From Ensifer aridi (GTDB lineage: Bacteria > Pseudomonadota > Alphaproteobacteria > Rhizobiales > Rhizobiaceae): a stretch of DNA of 64,000 nucleotides. Positions 18,133 to 27,096 of the stretch are shown here, piece by piece. The DNA lies in the NCBI RefSeq assembly GCF_002078505.1, contig NZ_LUAV01000032.1:1-64000 (forward strand), read 5' to 3'. Position 1 is the first letter of the stretch. Every line of letters begins with the position of its first letter. The notes under the pieces were generated by a model, which was not told the DNA's origin, ran no database searches, and saw only the letters and a list, made by a program, of their open reading frames with translations. The position numbers and the translations under genes are program-made.

Positions 18133-18956
18133 TCAGGCTATTTCTTTCGAGGTCGACATCCTCGATGCCGAAGGCCCCAGCCCTGATGCGATCTCAGCAC
18201 AGAAGTCTATGAAGGCCCTCACCTTTGCCGGCGGATGCTTGCGCGACGGATGGAACGCAAACAGCGGAAAGCGCTCACCATGCCAGTCCGGGAACAGGTC
18301 GATCAGCGAGCCTCTTGCCAGCGCCTGACCGACGCCCCAGCCGATGACCTGAGCGACGCCTGTTCCCGCCAAACATTCATCCAGCATCGCCTTCGGGTCG
18401 GTGAAGGTCAGCGGTCCTGTCGTCGGAACATCGATGGCCTCTTCGCCCCGGATGAACCCCCACTCGAATGGGCGGCGGGTATAGGGATCGAGAAACTGCA
18501 GGCATCGATGGCCGGTCAGATCACGGGGATGCGCCGGACGGCCGTGCCGCTCCAGATAGCGGGGCGACGCAACGGTCAGGATCGGCGCTTCGATAAGCTT
18601 CCGCGCGATCAGGCTGGCAAAGCGTGGCTGACCGAAACGGACTGCAAGATCGATGCCTTCCGCGACGAGATCGCCGACATGCTCCCTGGTGACGAACTCG
18701 ATCGACAGATCCGGATAGCGTTCGCAGAATGCCCCGAGCCGGCCAGCCAGAACCAGCGTCAAAAAGAACGGATCGACATTCACCTTCAGTCGGCCGCGCA
18801 CCGCTGACGCCGCGCCGGCTACGACCACGGCGGCATCCTCGATGGCGTTCAGGTGCGGCTTCACCTCTTCGTAGAAGCGCCGCCCTTCATCGGTCAGCGT
18901 CACCGAGCGCGTCGTCCGATCGAGCAGCCGCACGCCGAGGCGTGTCTCCAGGCGGC
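18133..18956 (-). pseudogene. LysR regulator missing its N-terminal DNA-binding half
   Basis: The frame begins at RLETRLGVRLLDRTTRSVTLT, which is the end of the LysR helix-turn-helix/linker, and continues through a complete substrate-binding domain (PFFLTLVLAGRLGAFCERYPDL to the C-terminus). About 45 N-terminal residues with the recognition helix are missing. Immediately beyond 18956 the DNA becomes the opposite-strand C-terminal part of an MFS transporter. A deletion that fused two divergent genes explains both truncations. A GTG at 18933 could start a headless protein, but DNA binding would be lost. Confidence 0.85.
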
Positions 18957-18957
18957 C

Positions 18958-19397
18958 GGGACAATGCCGGCCTGGTCATGACCGCCTTCGGCGTCGGCTT
19001 CATCTTCATGCGCGTTGTCTTCGGCACGCTGCCCGACAGAATGAGCGGCTATCGCGTCGCCCTCTGTTCGTTGGTGATCGAGGCACTCGGTCAGGCCGTG
19101 ATCTGGATGGCGCCCAATGAATTGATGGCGCTCGCCGGCGCACTAGTGACCGGGCTTGGCTGCGCGCTGGTCTTTCCCGCTCTTGGTGTCGAAGCGTTGA
19201 AGCGGGTGCCTCCCGCTAACCGCGGCAGCGCTATGGGTGCCTTCGTCGCTTTCCTCGACATTGCCTATGGCATTTCTGGCCCGGTCGCTGGTGTCATCGC
19301 CGGACAGTTCGGCTACGCAGCCGTCTATCTGTTCGGCGCAGCCTGCGCTCTCATGGGTGCCGCACTCGTCCTGACTGCCCGCTCTTCACAACCCTGA
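18958..19397 (+). pseudogene. MFS transporter missing its N-terminal two-thirds
   Basis: From DNAGLVMTAFGVGFIFMRVVFG onward this matches the C-terminal ~145 residues of a major-facilitator exporter: about five membrane helices and the MFS loop motif FGTLPDRMSGYRV. The preceding frame is antisense LysR sequence, so the N-terminal ~250 residues and the promoter are gone. The deletion junction lies at 18954-18960. The following SDR gene may have lost its original promoter with it. Confidence 0.85.
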
Positions 19398-19454
19398 CCA
19401 TCGTTACACAATGCTGGCGAGAGGAACTCGCCGACCAGACAAAGGAGATTTCCC

Positions 19455-20225
19455 ATGTCCCGCATCTTCATTTCCGGATCGTCCACCGGGCTCGGCCTCA
19501 TGGCGGCTGAACTTTTGACGGAGCAAGGCCACCAGATCGTGCTTCATGCCCGAAACGCCGCTCGCGCCAGAGATGCCCACCGCGCTCTGCCGAAGGCCGA
19601 GGCCGTCGTAATCGGCGACCTCGAAACTATCGCTGGCGCTACGGACGTTGCCGCCGAGGTCAACAAACTCGGGAGGTTCGACGCGGTGATCCACAATGCC
19701 GCCGTCGGATACCACGAAGCCCATCGCCTCACCTCTGATGGCCTGCCGCATGTCTTTGCCATCAACACCCTGTCTGCCTACATCCTGACCGCCCTGATCG
19801 ACCGTCCCAAACGGCTCGTCTATCTGTCTTCCGGCATGCATCACGATGCCGACGCCAATCTCGACGATATGCTCTGGAAGAAGCGCCGGTGGAATGGATC
19901 GGAGGCCTATGCGGAGAGCAAGCTGCATGATGCCATGCTCGCCTTCGCCATCGCGCGCCGCTGGCCGGACGTATTCTCGAATTCGCTGGAGCCGGGCTGG
20001 GTGCCGACCAAGATGGGCGGTCCGGGCGCACCCGACGACATGGCGCAGGCGCATCTGACACAAGCCTGGCTTGCGGCCGGCGACGATCCGAAAGCCAATG
20101 TCACGGGGGAATATTTCTATCACATGAAGCACAGGGCAGCGAACCCGCAGGCTCGCGATCCGGACCTTCAGAATCGGTTGCTTGCCATCTGCGCGGAGAT
20201 TTCCGGTGTGGCTCTCCCGGCGTGA
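19455..20225 (+). CDS. Short-chain dehydrogenase/reductase (SDR)
   Basis: A 256-residue NAD(P)-dependent SDR. The cofactor loop is SGSSTGLG (residues 6-13), the NAG-equivalent motif is HNAAVG, the catalytic serine lies in LVYLSSGMH and the YxxxK pair in AYAESKLHDA. It resembles SDRs that often lie with a LysR regulator and an MFS pump. AAGGAGA precedes the ATG. Upstream lies the truncated MFS gene and downstream a LysR relic. Substrate unknown. Confidence 0.88.
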   Translation: MSRIFISGSSTGLGLMAAELLTEQGHQIVLHARNAARARDAHRALPKAEAVVIGDLETIAGATDVAAEVNKLGRFDAVIHNAAVGYHEAHRLTSDGLPHVFAINTLSAYILTALIDRPKRLVYLSSGMHHDADANLDDMLWKKRRWNGSEAYAESKLHDAMLAFAIARRWPDVFSNSLEPGWVPTKMGGPGAPDDMAQAHLTQAWLAAGDDPKANVTGEYFYHMKHRAANPQARDPDLQNRLLAICAEISGVALPA

Positions 20226-20299
20226 GCAATATAGCGAGGCAACGCATCGGCCGAGCGGCCTCTGATCCTTCCGGGCCGCCTGGTTCCCGATGAAAGATG

Positions 20300-20475
20300 C
20301 TGGATGCGGCGCTCAAGGGCGCAGGGCTTGCCTATCCTTCACAGCAGGCCGTGGCCCTTTATCTTGGTAACCGCGAACTTATCCAGGTTCGGATGCCTGA
20401 GACCCCGCCCCATTAGGACCTGTGCCTATACTATTCCGGCCGCCGCCACGTGCCGGCCAAGCTGCGGGAGTTCAC
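20300..20475 (+). pseudogene. LysR C-terminal relic
   Basis: Reading from 20300, ALKGAGLAYPSQQAVALYLG then NRELIQVRMPETPPH, an in-frame TAG (20414-20416), then DLCLYYSGRRHVPAKLREFT: this is the end of a LysR substrate-binding domain (compare GLGLAYLPE...LYYPSRRxxPxALRAF). No start or helix-turn-helix is present. It is a fossil next to an SDR gene, a common partner of such regulators. Confidence 0.7.
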
Positions 20476-20679
20476 GATGTTTGCTTGCTGCAGCGGCATA
20501 ATGATCGTGTGAGGGGCCGCCGCGGCGTGCACGCGGATGCCCTCGCCTTGTTCGGACCGGCGCCAGGCGGCCATGGCGGTTACGACGCGATCCGCAACGA
20601 ATTTAGGCGCCATCCACGAGACCTGTGTTAAGCTGCCGAACTGTTTGACAAATCGGGGCACTAATGGAAGCTTGGAGGC

Positions 20680-21387
20680 ATGAGCGCTTTGACTGATTGG
20701 CTATCAGATACAAGTCCGATCAGTCGGAAAAACGCGGCGGAAGTGATCTTCGACGACATCCGCTCGGCCATCACGTCGGGGCGACTGACCGTCGGCACCC
20801 GATTGCCCTCGGAAGCCCAGCTGGCCGGCAGATATGGGGTAAGCCGACCCATTGTCCGCGAAGCGCTGCGATCGCTCCAGACACTTGGCCTCACCCAGAC
20901 GCGCACCGGCAGCGGCACCTATGTCCTGACCGCCTCGCCAAACCCCGACCTCAGCTACGGCGGCTATTCCGCCCGCGATCTCATAGAGGCACGCCCCTTC
21001 ATCGAGGGGCCGGCCGCCGGATGGGCCGCCTTGCGACGCAGCGAGCAACAGTTGGCGGCTCTGCTCGCCCTCTGTGACGAGATGGACAGGCAGACGGACC
21101 CTCACGAATGGGTGCTTTTAGACTCCGGGTTTCATAGTGCAATCGCCGAAGCTTCGGGAAATGCCGTGTTCGCGAAAATCGTCGCTGATGCGCGGGACGC
21201 GCTGATGCAGCAGTCCGAGCTGGTCAACCTCATGGCAGGGCGGCGCGTGGCGTCCAACATGGAGCATCGCCAGATCGTCGACGCGATCCGGGAGGGCTCG
21301 GAAGAGAAGGCGCGCAAGGCCATGGAAGCTCATCTGGGCGAGGTTAAGCAGGTCGTCACCACGATTATTGGAAGCGATCAGGCGTAA
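20680..21387 (+). CDS. GntR/FadR-type regulator, likely of the asparagine cluster
   Basis: A 235-residue regulator. The N-terminal winged helix (AAEVIFDDIRSAITSGRLTVG then LAGRYGVSRPIVREALRSLQTLG, about 18-75) is classical GntR. The C-terminal FCD all-helical ligand domain (about 95-225) has the FHSAIAEASGN and MEHRQIVDAI histidine segments that usually bind metal. GGAGG precedes the ATG. It is convergent with the aspartase gene. The GntR-type AnsR known for the Rhizobium etli asparagine operon makes a role as repressor of the neighbouring genes likely, acting at the 19-bp repeats between aspartase and permease. Confidence 0.88.
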   Translation: MSALTDWLSDTSPISRKNAAEVIFDDIRSAITSGRLTVGTRLPSEAQLAGRYGVSRPIVREALRSLQTLGLTQTRTGSGTYVLTASPNPDLSYGGYSARDLIEARPFIEGPAAGWAALRRSEQQLAALLALCDEMDRQTDPHEWVLLDSGFHSAIAEASGNAVFAKIVADARDALMQQSELVNLMAGRRVASNMEHRQIVDAIREGSEEKARKAMEAHLGEVKQVVTTIIGSDQA

Positions 21388-21452
21388 CCGCGGTGATAGA
21401 GCGGCCCATGAAGGCCGCCCCATCTACCTGTCTTCTAAGCGGCGCTCTCGCA

Positions 21453-22871
21453 CTATGCCTCAGCGGCCAGACTTTCAGGCGGCAGGTTTGCCAAGTGCTC
21501 GGGCTTGAGCGCCTGCTCCAGCTGCACCGCCGTCAGGTGGCCCTGTTCGAGCACTACTTGCGGGACCGTGCGGCCGGTTGCGAGCGCGTCCTGCGCCACC
21601 CTGGTGGCCGCATAATAACCGATGAGCGGATTGAGCGCGGTGGCGAGGCCAATGGATTCTTCAACGCGGCGCGCCATGATCTCCGGGTTTGCACTGATGC
21701 CGTCGACGCAGCGCTCGGCCAGTATGCGGCAAGCGGCGTTCAGATGGCTGATGCTCTCGGAGAGCGAACGAACAATGATCGGCTCAAAGGCATTGAGTTG
21801 CAGTTGACCCGCCTCGGCCGCCATGGTGATGGTCATGTCGTTGCCGATCACGGCGAAGGCGACCTGATTGACCATTTCCGGTATGACCGGATTGACCTTG
21901 CCGGGCATGATGCTCGAGCCGGCCTGCACGGCGGGCAAATTGATCTCTCCGATCCCCGCCCTTGGGCCGGAGGAAAGCAGGCGCAGGTCGTTGCACATCT
22001 TCGACAGCTTGACGGCGACGCGCTTCAGCACGCCGGAGAGGTGGACGAACGCGCCGGGATCCTGCGTCGCCTCGATCAGGTCGCTCGCCGTGACTAGGGG
22101 ACGCCCCGTCAAGCGCGAGAGATACGCGCAGGCGCGGGCGGCGTATCCGGCGGGCGCGTTCAGGCCGGTGCCGATGGCGGTCGCTCCAAGATTGATCTCG
22201 TGCAGGAGCTTGGTGGACTCCAGAAGACGCGCCTTGTCCTCGCCGAGCATAACGGCAAAGGTGCGGAATTCCTGGCCGAGCGTCATCGGTACAGCGTCCT
22301 GAAGCTGCGTGCGCCCCACCTTAAGCATGCCGTTGAACTCGCGCGCCTTCCGCTCGAATGAGGCCTGCAGGACTTCCATCGAGGCGGAAAGGCCGTCGAT
22401 CGCCTCGATCACCGCGACATTGACGGCCGTCGGATAGGCATCATTGGTCGATTGGCTCAGATTCACGTGATCGTTGGGGTGCAGGCGAGCGTAGTCGCCC
22501 TTGCGATGGCCGAGCAGTTCCAGCGCACGATTGGCGATCACCTCGTTCGCGTTCATGTTGGTCGAGGTGCCCGCCCCGCCCTGAATGACGTCAACGACGA
22601 ACTGGTCGTGAAAAGCGCCGCTGCGGATTTCGCGGCAGGCCCGGACGATGGCTTCGAGGCGCGTGTCATCTAGAAAACCAAGCTCATGATTGGCAAGCGC
22701 CGCCGCCTCCTTCACGAAAGCAAGACCGCGGACGAGGTGCGAAAAGCGCCCGATCGGCGTGCCGGTGACTGGAAAATTTTCGACCGCCCGCGCGGTGTGA
22801 ACACCCCAATAAACCTCCGCCGGTACTTCCTTGGCTCCCAGCAGATCATATTCGACGCGCATCTCGACCAC
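21453..22871 (-). CDS. aspA: Aspartate ammonia-lyase (aspartase)
   Basis: A 472-residue fumarase/aspartase-superfamily enzyme that converts aspartate to fumarate and ammonia. Conserved regions are HPNDHVNLSQSTND near residue 135, TQLQDAVPMTLGQEF near 190, and the flexible signature loop GSSIMPGKVNP near 320 with the catalytic serine. The N-terminus MRVEYDLLGAKEVPAEVYWG is typical of aspartase. AGGAGG lies 5 bp before the GTG at 22871; an ATG nine bases on is an alternative. It is divergent from the permease/asparaginase operon and would complete asparagine breakdown. Confidence 0.93.
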   Translation of the reverse strand: MVEMRVEYDLLGAKEVPAEVYWGVHTARAVENFPVTGTPIGRFSHLVRGLAFVKEAAALANHELGFLDDTRLEAIVRACREIRSGAFHDQFVVDVIQGGAGTSTNMNANEVIANRALELLGHRKGDYARLHPNDHVNLSQSTNDAYPTAVNVAVIEAIDGLSASMEVLQASFERKAREFNGMLKVGRTQLQDAVPMTLGQEFRTFAVMLGEDKARLLESTKLLHEINLGATAIGTGLNAPAGYAARACAYLSRLTGRPLVTASDLIEATQDPGAFVHLSGVLKRVAVKLSKMCNDLRLLSSGPRAGIGEINLPAVQAGSSIMPGKVNPVIPEMVNQVAFAVIGNDMTITMAAEAGQLQLNAFEPIIVRSLSESISHLNAACRILAERCVDGISANPEIMARRVEESIGLATALNPLIGYYAATRVAQDALATGRTVPQVVLEQGHLTAVQLEQALKPEHLANLPPESLAAEA

Positions 22872-22901
22872 ATTTTCCTCCTGGACTGATTGCGGCTTAA
22901 T

Positions 22902-22920
22902 CTGTAAAGCTGTTTGACAG
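22902..22920. promoter_or_regulatory. Operator copy 1 in the divergent asp/ans promoter region
   Basis: CTGTAAAGCTGTTTGACAG is repeated in inverted orientation at 23004-23022 with one mismatch. The inner CTGTT-x-x-x-CAG half is itself nearly palindromic. It lies 31 bp upstream of the aspartase start and is a likely GntR-family binding site. Confidence 0.65.
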
Positions 22921-23003
22921 GTTTTCGCAAATGTCGCAAGAAGGAGCGCGGAGGATCGCTGACCAGCCGATGCACAATATGCGGCAAGACTGAAAACATG
23001 AAT

Positions 23004-23022
23004 CTGTTAAACAGCTTTACAG
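23004..23022. promoter_or_regulatory. Operator copy 2 in the divergent asp/ans promoter region
   Basis: CTGTTAAACAGCTTTACAG is the reverse complement of copy 1 except at one base. It contains the perfect dyad CTGTT-A-AACAG. It lies ~62 bp upstream of the permease start. With copy 1 it brackets the intergenic region, which suggests looping or independent control of each promoter. Confidence 0.65.
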
Positions 23023-23084
23023 AATGATCCCTTTTGCCGCTGCAGTCGGGATCGCAAATGAAAGCGCGCTCACAGGGAGGAGCC

Positions 23085-24551
23085 ATGTCAACGGAAGCCA
23101 TCAAAGCCACCGCGGACCGCGAGGTGTTCATCGAAGAGGATAGCGGATACCACAAGGCGCTGAAGCCGCGGCAGATCCAGATGATCGCCATCGGAGGGGC
23201 GATCGGAACGGGTCTTTTCCTCGGAGCAGGCGGACGTCTCGCCCACGCCGGTCCTGCGCTCATCCTGGTCTATGCCCTTTGCGGCTTCTTTGCGTTCCTG
23301 GTCCTGCGCGCGCTCGGCGAACTCATCATGCACCGACCGAGCTCGGGCTCCTTCGTCTCCTATGCCCGCGAGTTCTATGGGGAGAAGATGGCCTTCGTCA
23401 CCGGCTGGATGTACTGGCTGAACTGGGCGATGACCTCCGTGGCGGACGTGACGGCCGTCGCCCTCTACATGAATTTCTTTAAGCACTATGTGCCGTGGCT
23501 CGCCGGCATCGATCAGTGGATGTTCGCCCTCGTCGCGCTGCTGATCGTGCTGGCGATGAACCTCTTGTCGGTCAAGGTCTTTGGTGAACTGGAATTCTGG
23601 TTCAGCCTGATCAAGGTGTTGGCTCTCGCGACCTTCCTGGTGGTGGGCATCTATTTCGTCGTCTCGGGCACGCCGATTGACGGTCATTCCGCCGGCTTCA
23701 GCATCATCACCGACAATGGAGGGCTTTTCCCCAACGGGATATTGCCAGCCTTCGTGATCATCCAAGGCGTCGTTTTCGCCTATGCCTCGATCGAGCTGAT
23801 CGGCACGACCGCCGGCGAGACCGAAGACCCGCGCAAGGTCATGCCCGCTGCGATCCGCGCGGTCGTTTTCCGCTTGATCGTCTTCTATGTCGGCTCGGTC
23901 CTGCTGCTTTCCATGCTTTTGCCCTATACGGCCTACAAAGCTGGCGAGAGCCCCTTCGTTACCTTCTTCGGAACGATCGGCGTCGAAGGTGCCGACGTCA
24001 TCATGAACCTGGTGGTGCTGACGGCCGTGCTTTCCTCGCTCAATGCGGGTCTCTATTCCACCGGTCGCATCCTGCACTCGATGGCCGTTTCCGGCTCGGC
24101 GCCTGCCGCGCTGGCGAAGATGAACAAGGCGGGCGTCCCCTATGGCGGCATCGCGGTAACCGCCGTCGTGACGGTGATCGGCGTGGCATTGAACGCAATT
24201 GTCCCAGCCGCTGCCTTCGAGATCGCGCTTAACCTTTCGGCGCTCGGCATCATCTGCGCCTGGGGCGTCATCGTGCTTTGCCAGCTTAAGCTCTGGCACC
24301 TCTCGCGCCGGGGCGAGCTTGCCCGTCCGGATTTCCGAATGTTCGGCGCGCCCTATACCGGGTTCCTGACACTCCTCTTCCTCTTCGGCGTGCTGGTGCT
24401 GATGGCTTTCGATTATCCCGTCGGGACCTGGACGATTGCGTCGCTCGCGCTCATCGCGCCGGCGCTTGCCATCGGCTGGTATCTCCTGCGCCATCGCATC
24501 AATCATCTCGCTGCTGAACGCACCCTTGCGACCGGCATTTCGGGTGAGTGA
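23085..24551 (+). CDS. ansP: APC amino acid permease, probably for asparagine
   Basis: A 488-residue inner-membrane permease of the amino-acid transporter (AAT) branch of the APC superfamily with about 12 membrane helices. The N-terminal [24 protein letters not shown] is the family signature; [23 protein letters not shown] follows. It imports an amino acid by proton symport. The ATG at 23085 follows GGGAGGAGCC; the frame is open further upstream. The asparaginase start overlaps its stop, so transport of asparagine is the best guess. An inverted operator repeat lies upstream. Confidence 0.88.
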   Translation: MSTEAIKATADREVFIEEDSGYHKALKPRQIQMIAIGGAIGTGLFLGAGGRLAHAGPALILVYALCGFFAFLVLRALGELIMHRPSSGSFVSYAREFYGEKMAFVTGWMYWLNWAMTSVADVTAVALYMNFFKHYVPWLAGIDQWMFALVALLIVLAMNLLSVKVFGELEFWFSLIKVLALATFLVVGIYFVVSGTPIDGHSAGFSIITDNGGLFPNGILPAFVIIQGVVFAYASIELIGTTAGETEDPRKVMPAAIRAVVFRLIVFYVGSVLLLSMLLPYTAYKAGESPFVTFFGTIGVEGADVIMNLVVLTAVLSSLNAGLYSTGRILHSMAVSGSAPAALAKMNKAGVPYGGIAVTAVVTVIGVALNAIVPAAAFEIALNLSALGIICAWGVIVLCQLKLWHLSRRGELARPDFRMFGAPYTGFLTLLFLFGVLVLMAFDYPVGTWTIASLALIAPALAIGWYLLRHRINHLAAERTLATGISGE

Positions 24552-25512
24552 ACCGGTGAACAAGGGCCAGACGAAGCCGTTGGTGGCGGTCATCGCCACC
24601 GGCGGCACCATTGCAAGCAAGCGCAGCGCGAACGGCGCAAGCGTCCCCACGCTTACCGGTGAGGATCTCCTGGAGCTCCTCCCGCAGGCCGATGCGCATC
24701 TGCGCCCGGTCGAGCTGATGTCGAAGGACTCAGCCAGCCTGACATTGTCGGACATGCAGCGCATCAGCGATGCCGTAAAGGCGGAACTCGACGATGCCGA
24801 TGTCCGAGGCATCGTGGTCCTGCATGGCACGGACGCGATGGAAGAGACCGCTCTGCTCGTCCAACTGCAGCACGCGACGCTAAAACCGGTAATATTCACC
24901 GGCGCGCAATTCACAGCGGATCATCCCGATGCGGACGGCCCCGCAAACCTCGCCGCCGCCGTCCGGCTCGCCGCAGACCCCGCCAATGCGGAACGCGGCG
25001 TGCTCATAGCCTTCGGCGGCCGGGCCCTGCCCGCGTGGGGGCTCTACAAGCAGAGCAGCGACGAGGCAGACGCTTTCCGCTCGGCCCGCTCGTTGCCGCG
25101 TGTCGAAAGTCCGCGCCTGCAGGCACCGGTCGACAGTATTCGCGTTGATATCGTCGCAATCTATCCCGGCTGCGATGCCACGCACATCAAGGCGAGTGTC
25201 GATGCGGGCGCCCATGGGATCGTGCTCGCGGCGCTCGGCTCCGGCAACGCCAATCCCGGCATCGTCGACGCCGTCAGGCACTGCACGAAGCGTGGTGTTT
25301 CCGTCGTCGTCTCCAGCCGCGTTCCGATGGGGCTCCTGACACCTGGCTATGGCGGCGGAGGCGGCGGGCACGACCTAGCCGAGGCCGGGGCGGTTCATTC
25401 CCATGCGCTTCGCCCCGCCCAGGCGCGGATTCTTTTGTCCAGCCTGATCGCAAGCCAAAGCTCAATCGAAACGATGGTGCGCGCCTTCAGCGACCCAAAC
25501 CACCGCGGGTGA
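24544..25512 (+). CDS. L-asparaginase (classical bacterial family)
   Basis: A 322-residue asparaginase that hydrolyses asparagine to aspartate and ammonia. Both nucleophile/activation motifs are present: [11 protein letters not shown] near residue 20 and [13 protein letters not shown] near 90, giving the Thr and Thr-Asp catalytic groups. No signal peptide is visible, so it is cytosolic. The GTG at 24544 overlaps the permease stop; a second GTG lies 12 bp later. Its product feeds the divergent aspartase. It is not the atypical asparaginase type described for the R. etli ans operon. Confidence 0.9.
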   Translation: MSEPVNKGQTKPLVAVIATGGTIASKRSANGASVPTLTGEDLLELLPQADAHLRPVELMSKDSASLTLSDMQRISDAVKAELDDADVRGIVVLHGTDAMEETALLVQLQHATLKPVIFTGAQFTADHPDADGPANLAAAVRLAADPANAERGVLIAFGGRALPAWGLYKQSSDEADAFRSARSLPRVESPRLQAPVDSIRVDIVAIYPGCDATHIKASVDAGAHGIVLAALGSGNANPGIVDAVRHCTKRGVSVVVSSRVPMGLLTPGYGGGGGGHDLAEAGAVHSHALRPAQARILLSSLIASQSSIETMVRAFSDPNHRG

Positions 25513-25851
25513 GTTTCCAATATCGGTGGCGGTCGATGCTTGATACCACCGGCATGTCTCACTGCCGTGGTGGTTCGCGAGACACTTGAGCGCGGGACTC
25601 GCACATCCAGGTACCGTGCAAGTTTCGTAGCTGCAGGCTTGATTTCAAGAATTCCGCCCCCATGTTGCAGTTATTATGAATATTCTGGTGCCAAAGCGAG
25701 AGCCGAAACGCCTCAAAGCAGGCCTCTAGCCCGGACGCGATACTGGGTTCGCGTCCGGGTCAGCCAGTTTTTCACTCAATGCGAGACCACTGCAGACGGA
25801 GTGCCTAACGCACTTCGCTCGCACTCGCGCGTATTCGGCTAAGAGGCGACC
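25513..25851. other. Intergenic stretch with a strong hairpin
   Basis: No gene is seen. An imperfect stem (CCACCGGCA...TGCCGTGGTGG) near 25545-25573 follows the asparaginase gene, and a perfect 10-bp hairpin lies at 25730-25759. Confidence 0.45.
25730..25772 (+). terminator. Perfect 10-bp GC-rich hairpin with distal T5
   Basis: CCCGGACGCG and CGCGTCCGGG form a perfect stem around a 10-nt loop; TTTTT follows 8 nt after the stem. It could terminate read-through from the asparaginase operon before the PtsN-like gene, though it is over 200 bp from that stop and could be a regulatory structure instead. Confidence 0.5.
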
Positions 25852-26352
25852 ATGATGATCTTCAGAAACCTGTCGCAGGAAGATATTACACTTGACCTTG
25901 CGACCAAGGGAAAGCACTCGGCGCTGTCCAAGATCGCTGTAAAAATTGCGCGGAGAACCGGGCTTGATGATCGGGAGGTTCTTCGCGGCATTTGGCGGCG
26001 CGAGAGACTCGGCTCGACCGCCATTGGTCGTGGCATCGCCGTCCCGCACGCGTTGCTACGCTCGATCTCGTCGCCCGTGGCGTCGTTTACGCGACTAGCT
26101 CCTCCGATAGATTTCAAAAGCACCGACCTCGATCCCGTCGATCTCGTCTTTACCCTGCTTTGGCCGCGCTCCGAGGCTCGCACCTCCCTGCCCGCGCTTT
26201 CGCAACTGTTTCGGCTCGTGCGGGCGCCGCTGATCCGGGAGGGTCTCCGGCTGGCCCAGTCACCCGAGGAGGTGATGGCGATCCTCGAAAGCGAGGCCGG
26301 TCGATCGACGCGATCCCAACGCGGACCAACGGCGCTCGAAGGGTGGCGGTAA
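25852..26352 (+). CDS. ptsN: PTS IIA(Ntr)-like protein
   Basis: A 166-residue PTS EIIA type-2 domain protein. The phospho-accepting histidine is His66 in GRGIAVPHALL, and the surrounding DREVLRGIWRRERLGSTAIG segment is typical of PtsN. PtsN proteins are regulators, not sugar carriers; they take phosphate from EI(Ntr)/NPr and control potassium, nitrogen or stress responses. This copy is probably an accessory paralogue, and the C-terminal ~20 residues are variable. It lies 25 bp before an Rnk-like gene in an apparent operon. The symbol is by family only. Confidence 0.8.
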   Translation: MMIFRNLSQEDITLDLATKGKHSALSKIAVKIARRTGLDDREVLRGIWRRERLGSTAIGRGIAVPHALLRSISSPVASFTRLAPPIDFKSTDLDPVDLVFTLLWPRSEARTSLPALSQLFRLVRAPLIREGLRLAQSPEEVMAILESEAGRSTRSQRGPTALEGWR

Positions 26353-26377
26353 GGTGAACCAGAGGAGGACGCAAAGA

Positions 26378-26851
26378 ATGAAGAAGCACACCCAGACACC
26401 ACGAAAGCCGTCGATCGTGATTGGCGAGACGGATCACCAGCGATTGAACAAGCTTGCGCTCGCCGCGGCTGATCGCCTTCCCGAGATTTCCGATGGTCTC
26501 TTGCTTGAGCTCGAACGCGCACGCGTGGTTTCCGACGCTGCCGTGCCTGGGAATGTCGTCCGAATGGGATCGACGGTGGAGTATGAAACCGACACCGGAG
26601 ATCGGCGAACTGTGACGCTTGTGTTCCCGAAAGACGCCGATATCTCCGAAGGAAAGATATCCATCCTGACCCCCATCGGAACTGCCCTTCTCGGCTTGTC
26701 CGCCGGTCAGACGATGGGCTGGACCGCACGGGACGACGCGCAGCACAAGCTGACGGTGTTGGCAGTTACCGTACATCGAGCGGAAGCGAACGTTTCCGCT
26801 CCTCCGAGTCGCCAAGGCTTCTTGCATAAAGCGGAGAACGATCTTCGCTGA
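26378..26851 (+). CDS. rnk: Rnk-type nucleoside diphosphate kinase regulator (GreA/GreB C-domain)
   Basis: A 157-residue protein with an N-terminal helical segment (ETDHQRLNKLALAAADRLPE) and a C-terminal FKBP-like GreA/B domain (VVRMGSTVEYETDTGDRRTVTLV then ISILTPIGTALLGLSAGQTMGW). Rnk proteins bind RNA polymerase or influence NDP kinase levels and lack the Gre coiled coil needed for transcript cleavage. The ATG at 26378 has AGGAGG 9 bp upstream; a GTG 24 bp earlier is less likely. It follows the PtsN-like gene. Confidence 0.85.
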   Translation: MKKHTQTPRKPSIVIGETDHQRLNKLALAAADRLPEISDGLLLELERARVVSDAAVPGNVVRMGSTVEYETDTGDRRTVTLVFPKDADISEGKISILTPIGTALLGLSAGQTMGWTARDDAQHKLTVLAVTVHRAEANVSAPPSRQGFLHKAENDLR

Positions 26852-26916
26852 CGATCGGACCCTTTCCACGAGCGGCCGGCGCTCTACAACCGTTGCCCCG
26901 GTCGCCGGCGTGACCG

Positions 26917-27040
26917 GCAAATAGGGCGGTCCTGTTTGCAGACGACTGGACCCGCCCCATGAGCGCCTGCGCCTCTACTACAGCGGCCGCCGCGTGCCGG
27001 CAGAGCTGCGAGCCTTCATCGATCTGGCGAAACGCTTCGC
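26917..27040 (+). pseudogene. LysR C-terminal relic
   Basis: VLFADDWTRP and, one frame over, PHERLRLYYSGRRVPAELRAFIDLAKRF resemble the final strand and helix of a LysR effector domain. The frameshift and the missing body show it is dead. It closely resembles the relic at 20417-20475 (both have LYYSGRR-x-VPA-x-LR-x-F). It faces an SDR gene. Confidence 0.65.
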
Positions 27041-27096
27041 TCGCGAATGCTTGAGCTCGCGGGCAGCTTGGATACCCCCCGCGAGCCATGAACCGA

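Noticed and set aside
23088-24914. 608-codon minus-strand frame
   Set aside because: Antisense to the permease and asparaginase; composition rich in Asp, Arg and Gly as expected for a shadow.
25730-25759. Perfect palindrome considered as a mobile-element end or attachment site
   Set aside because: No second copy was noticed in the window and no integrase is present; a terminator is simpler.
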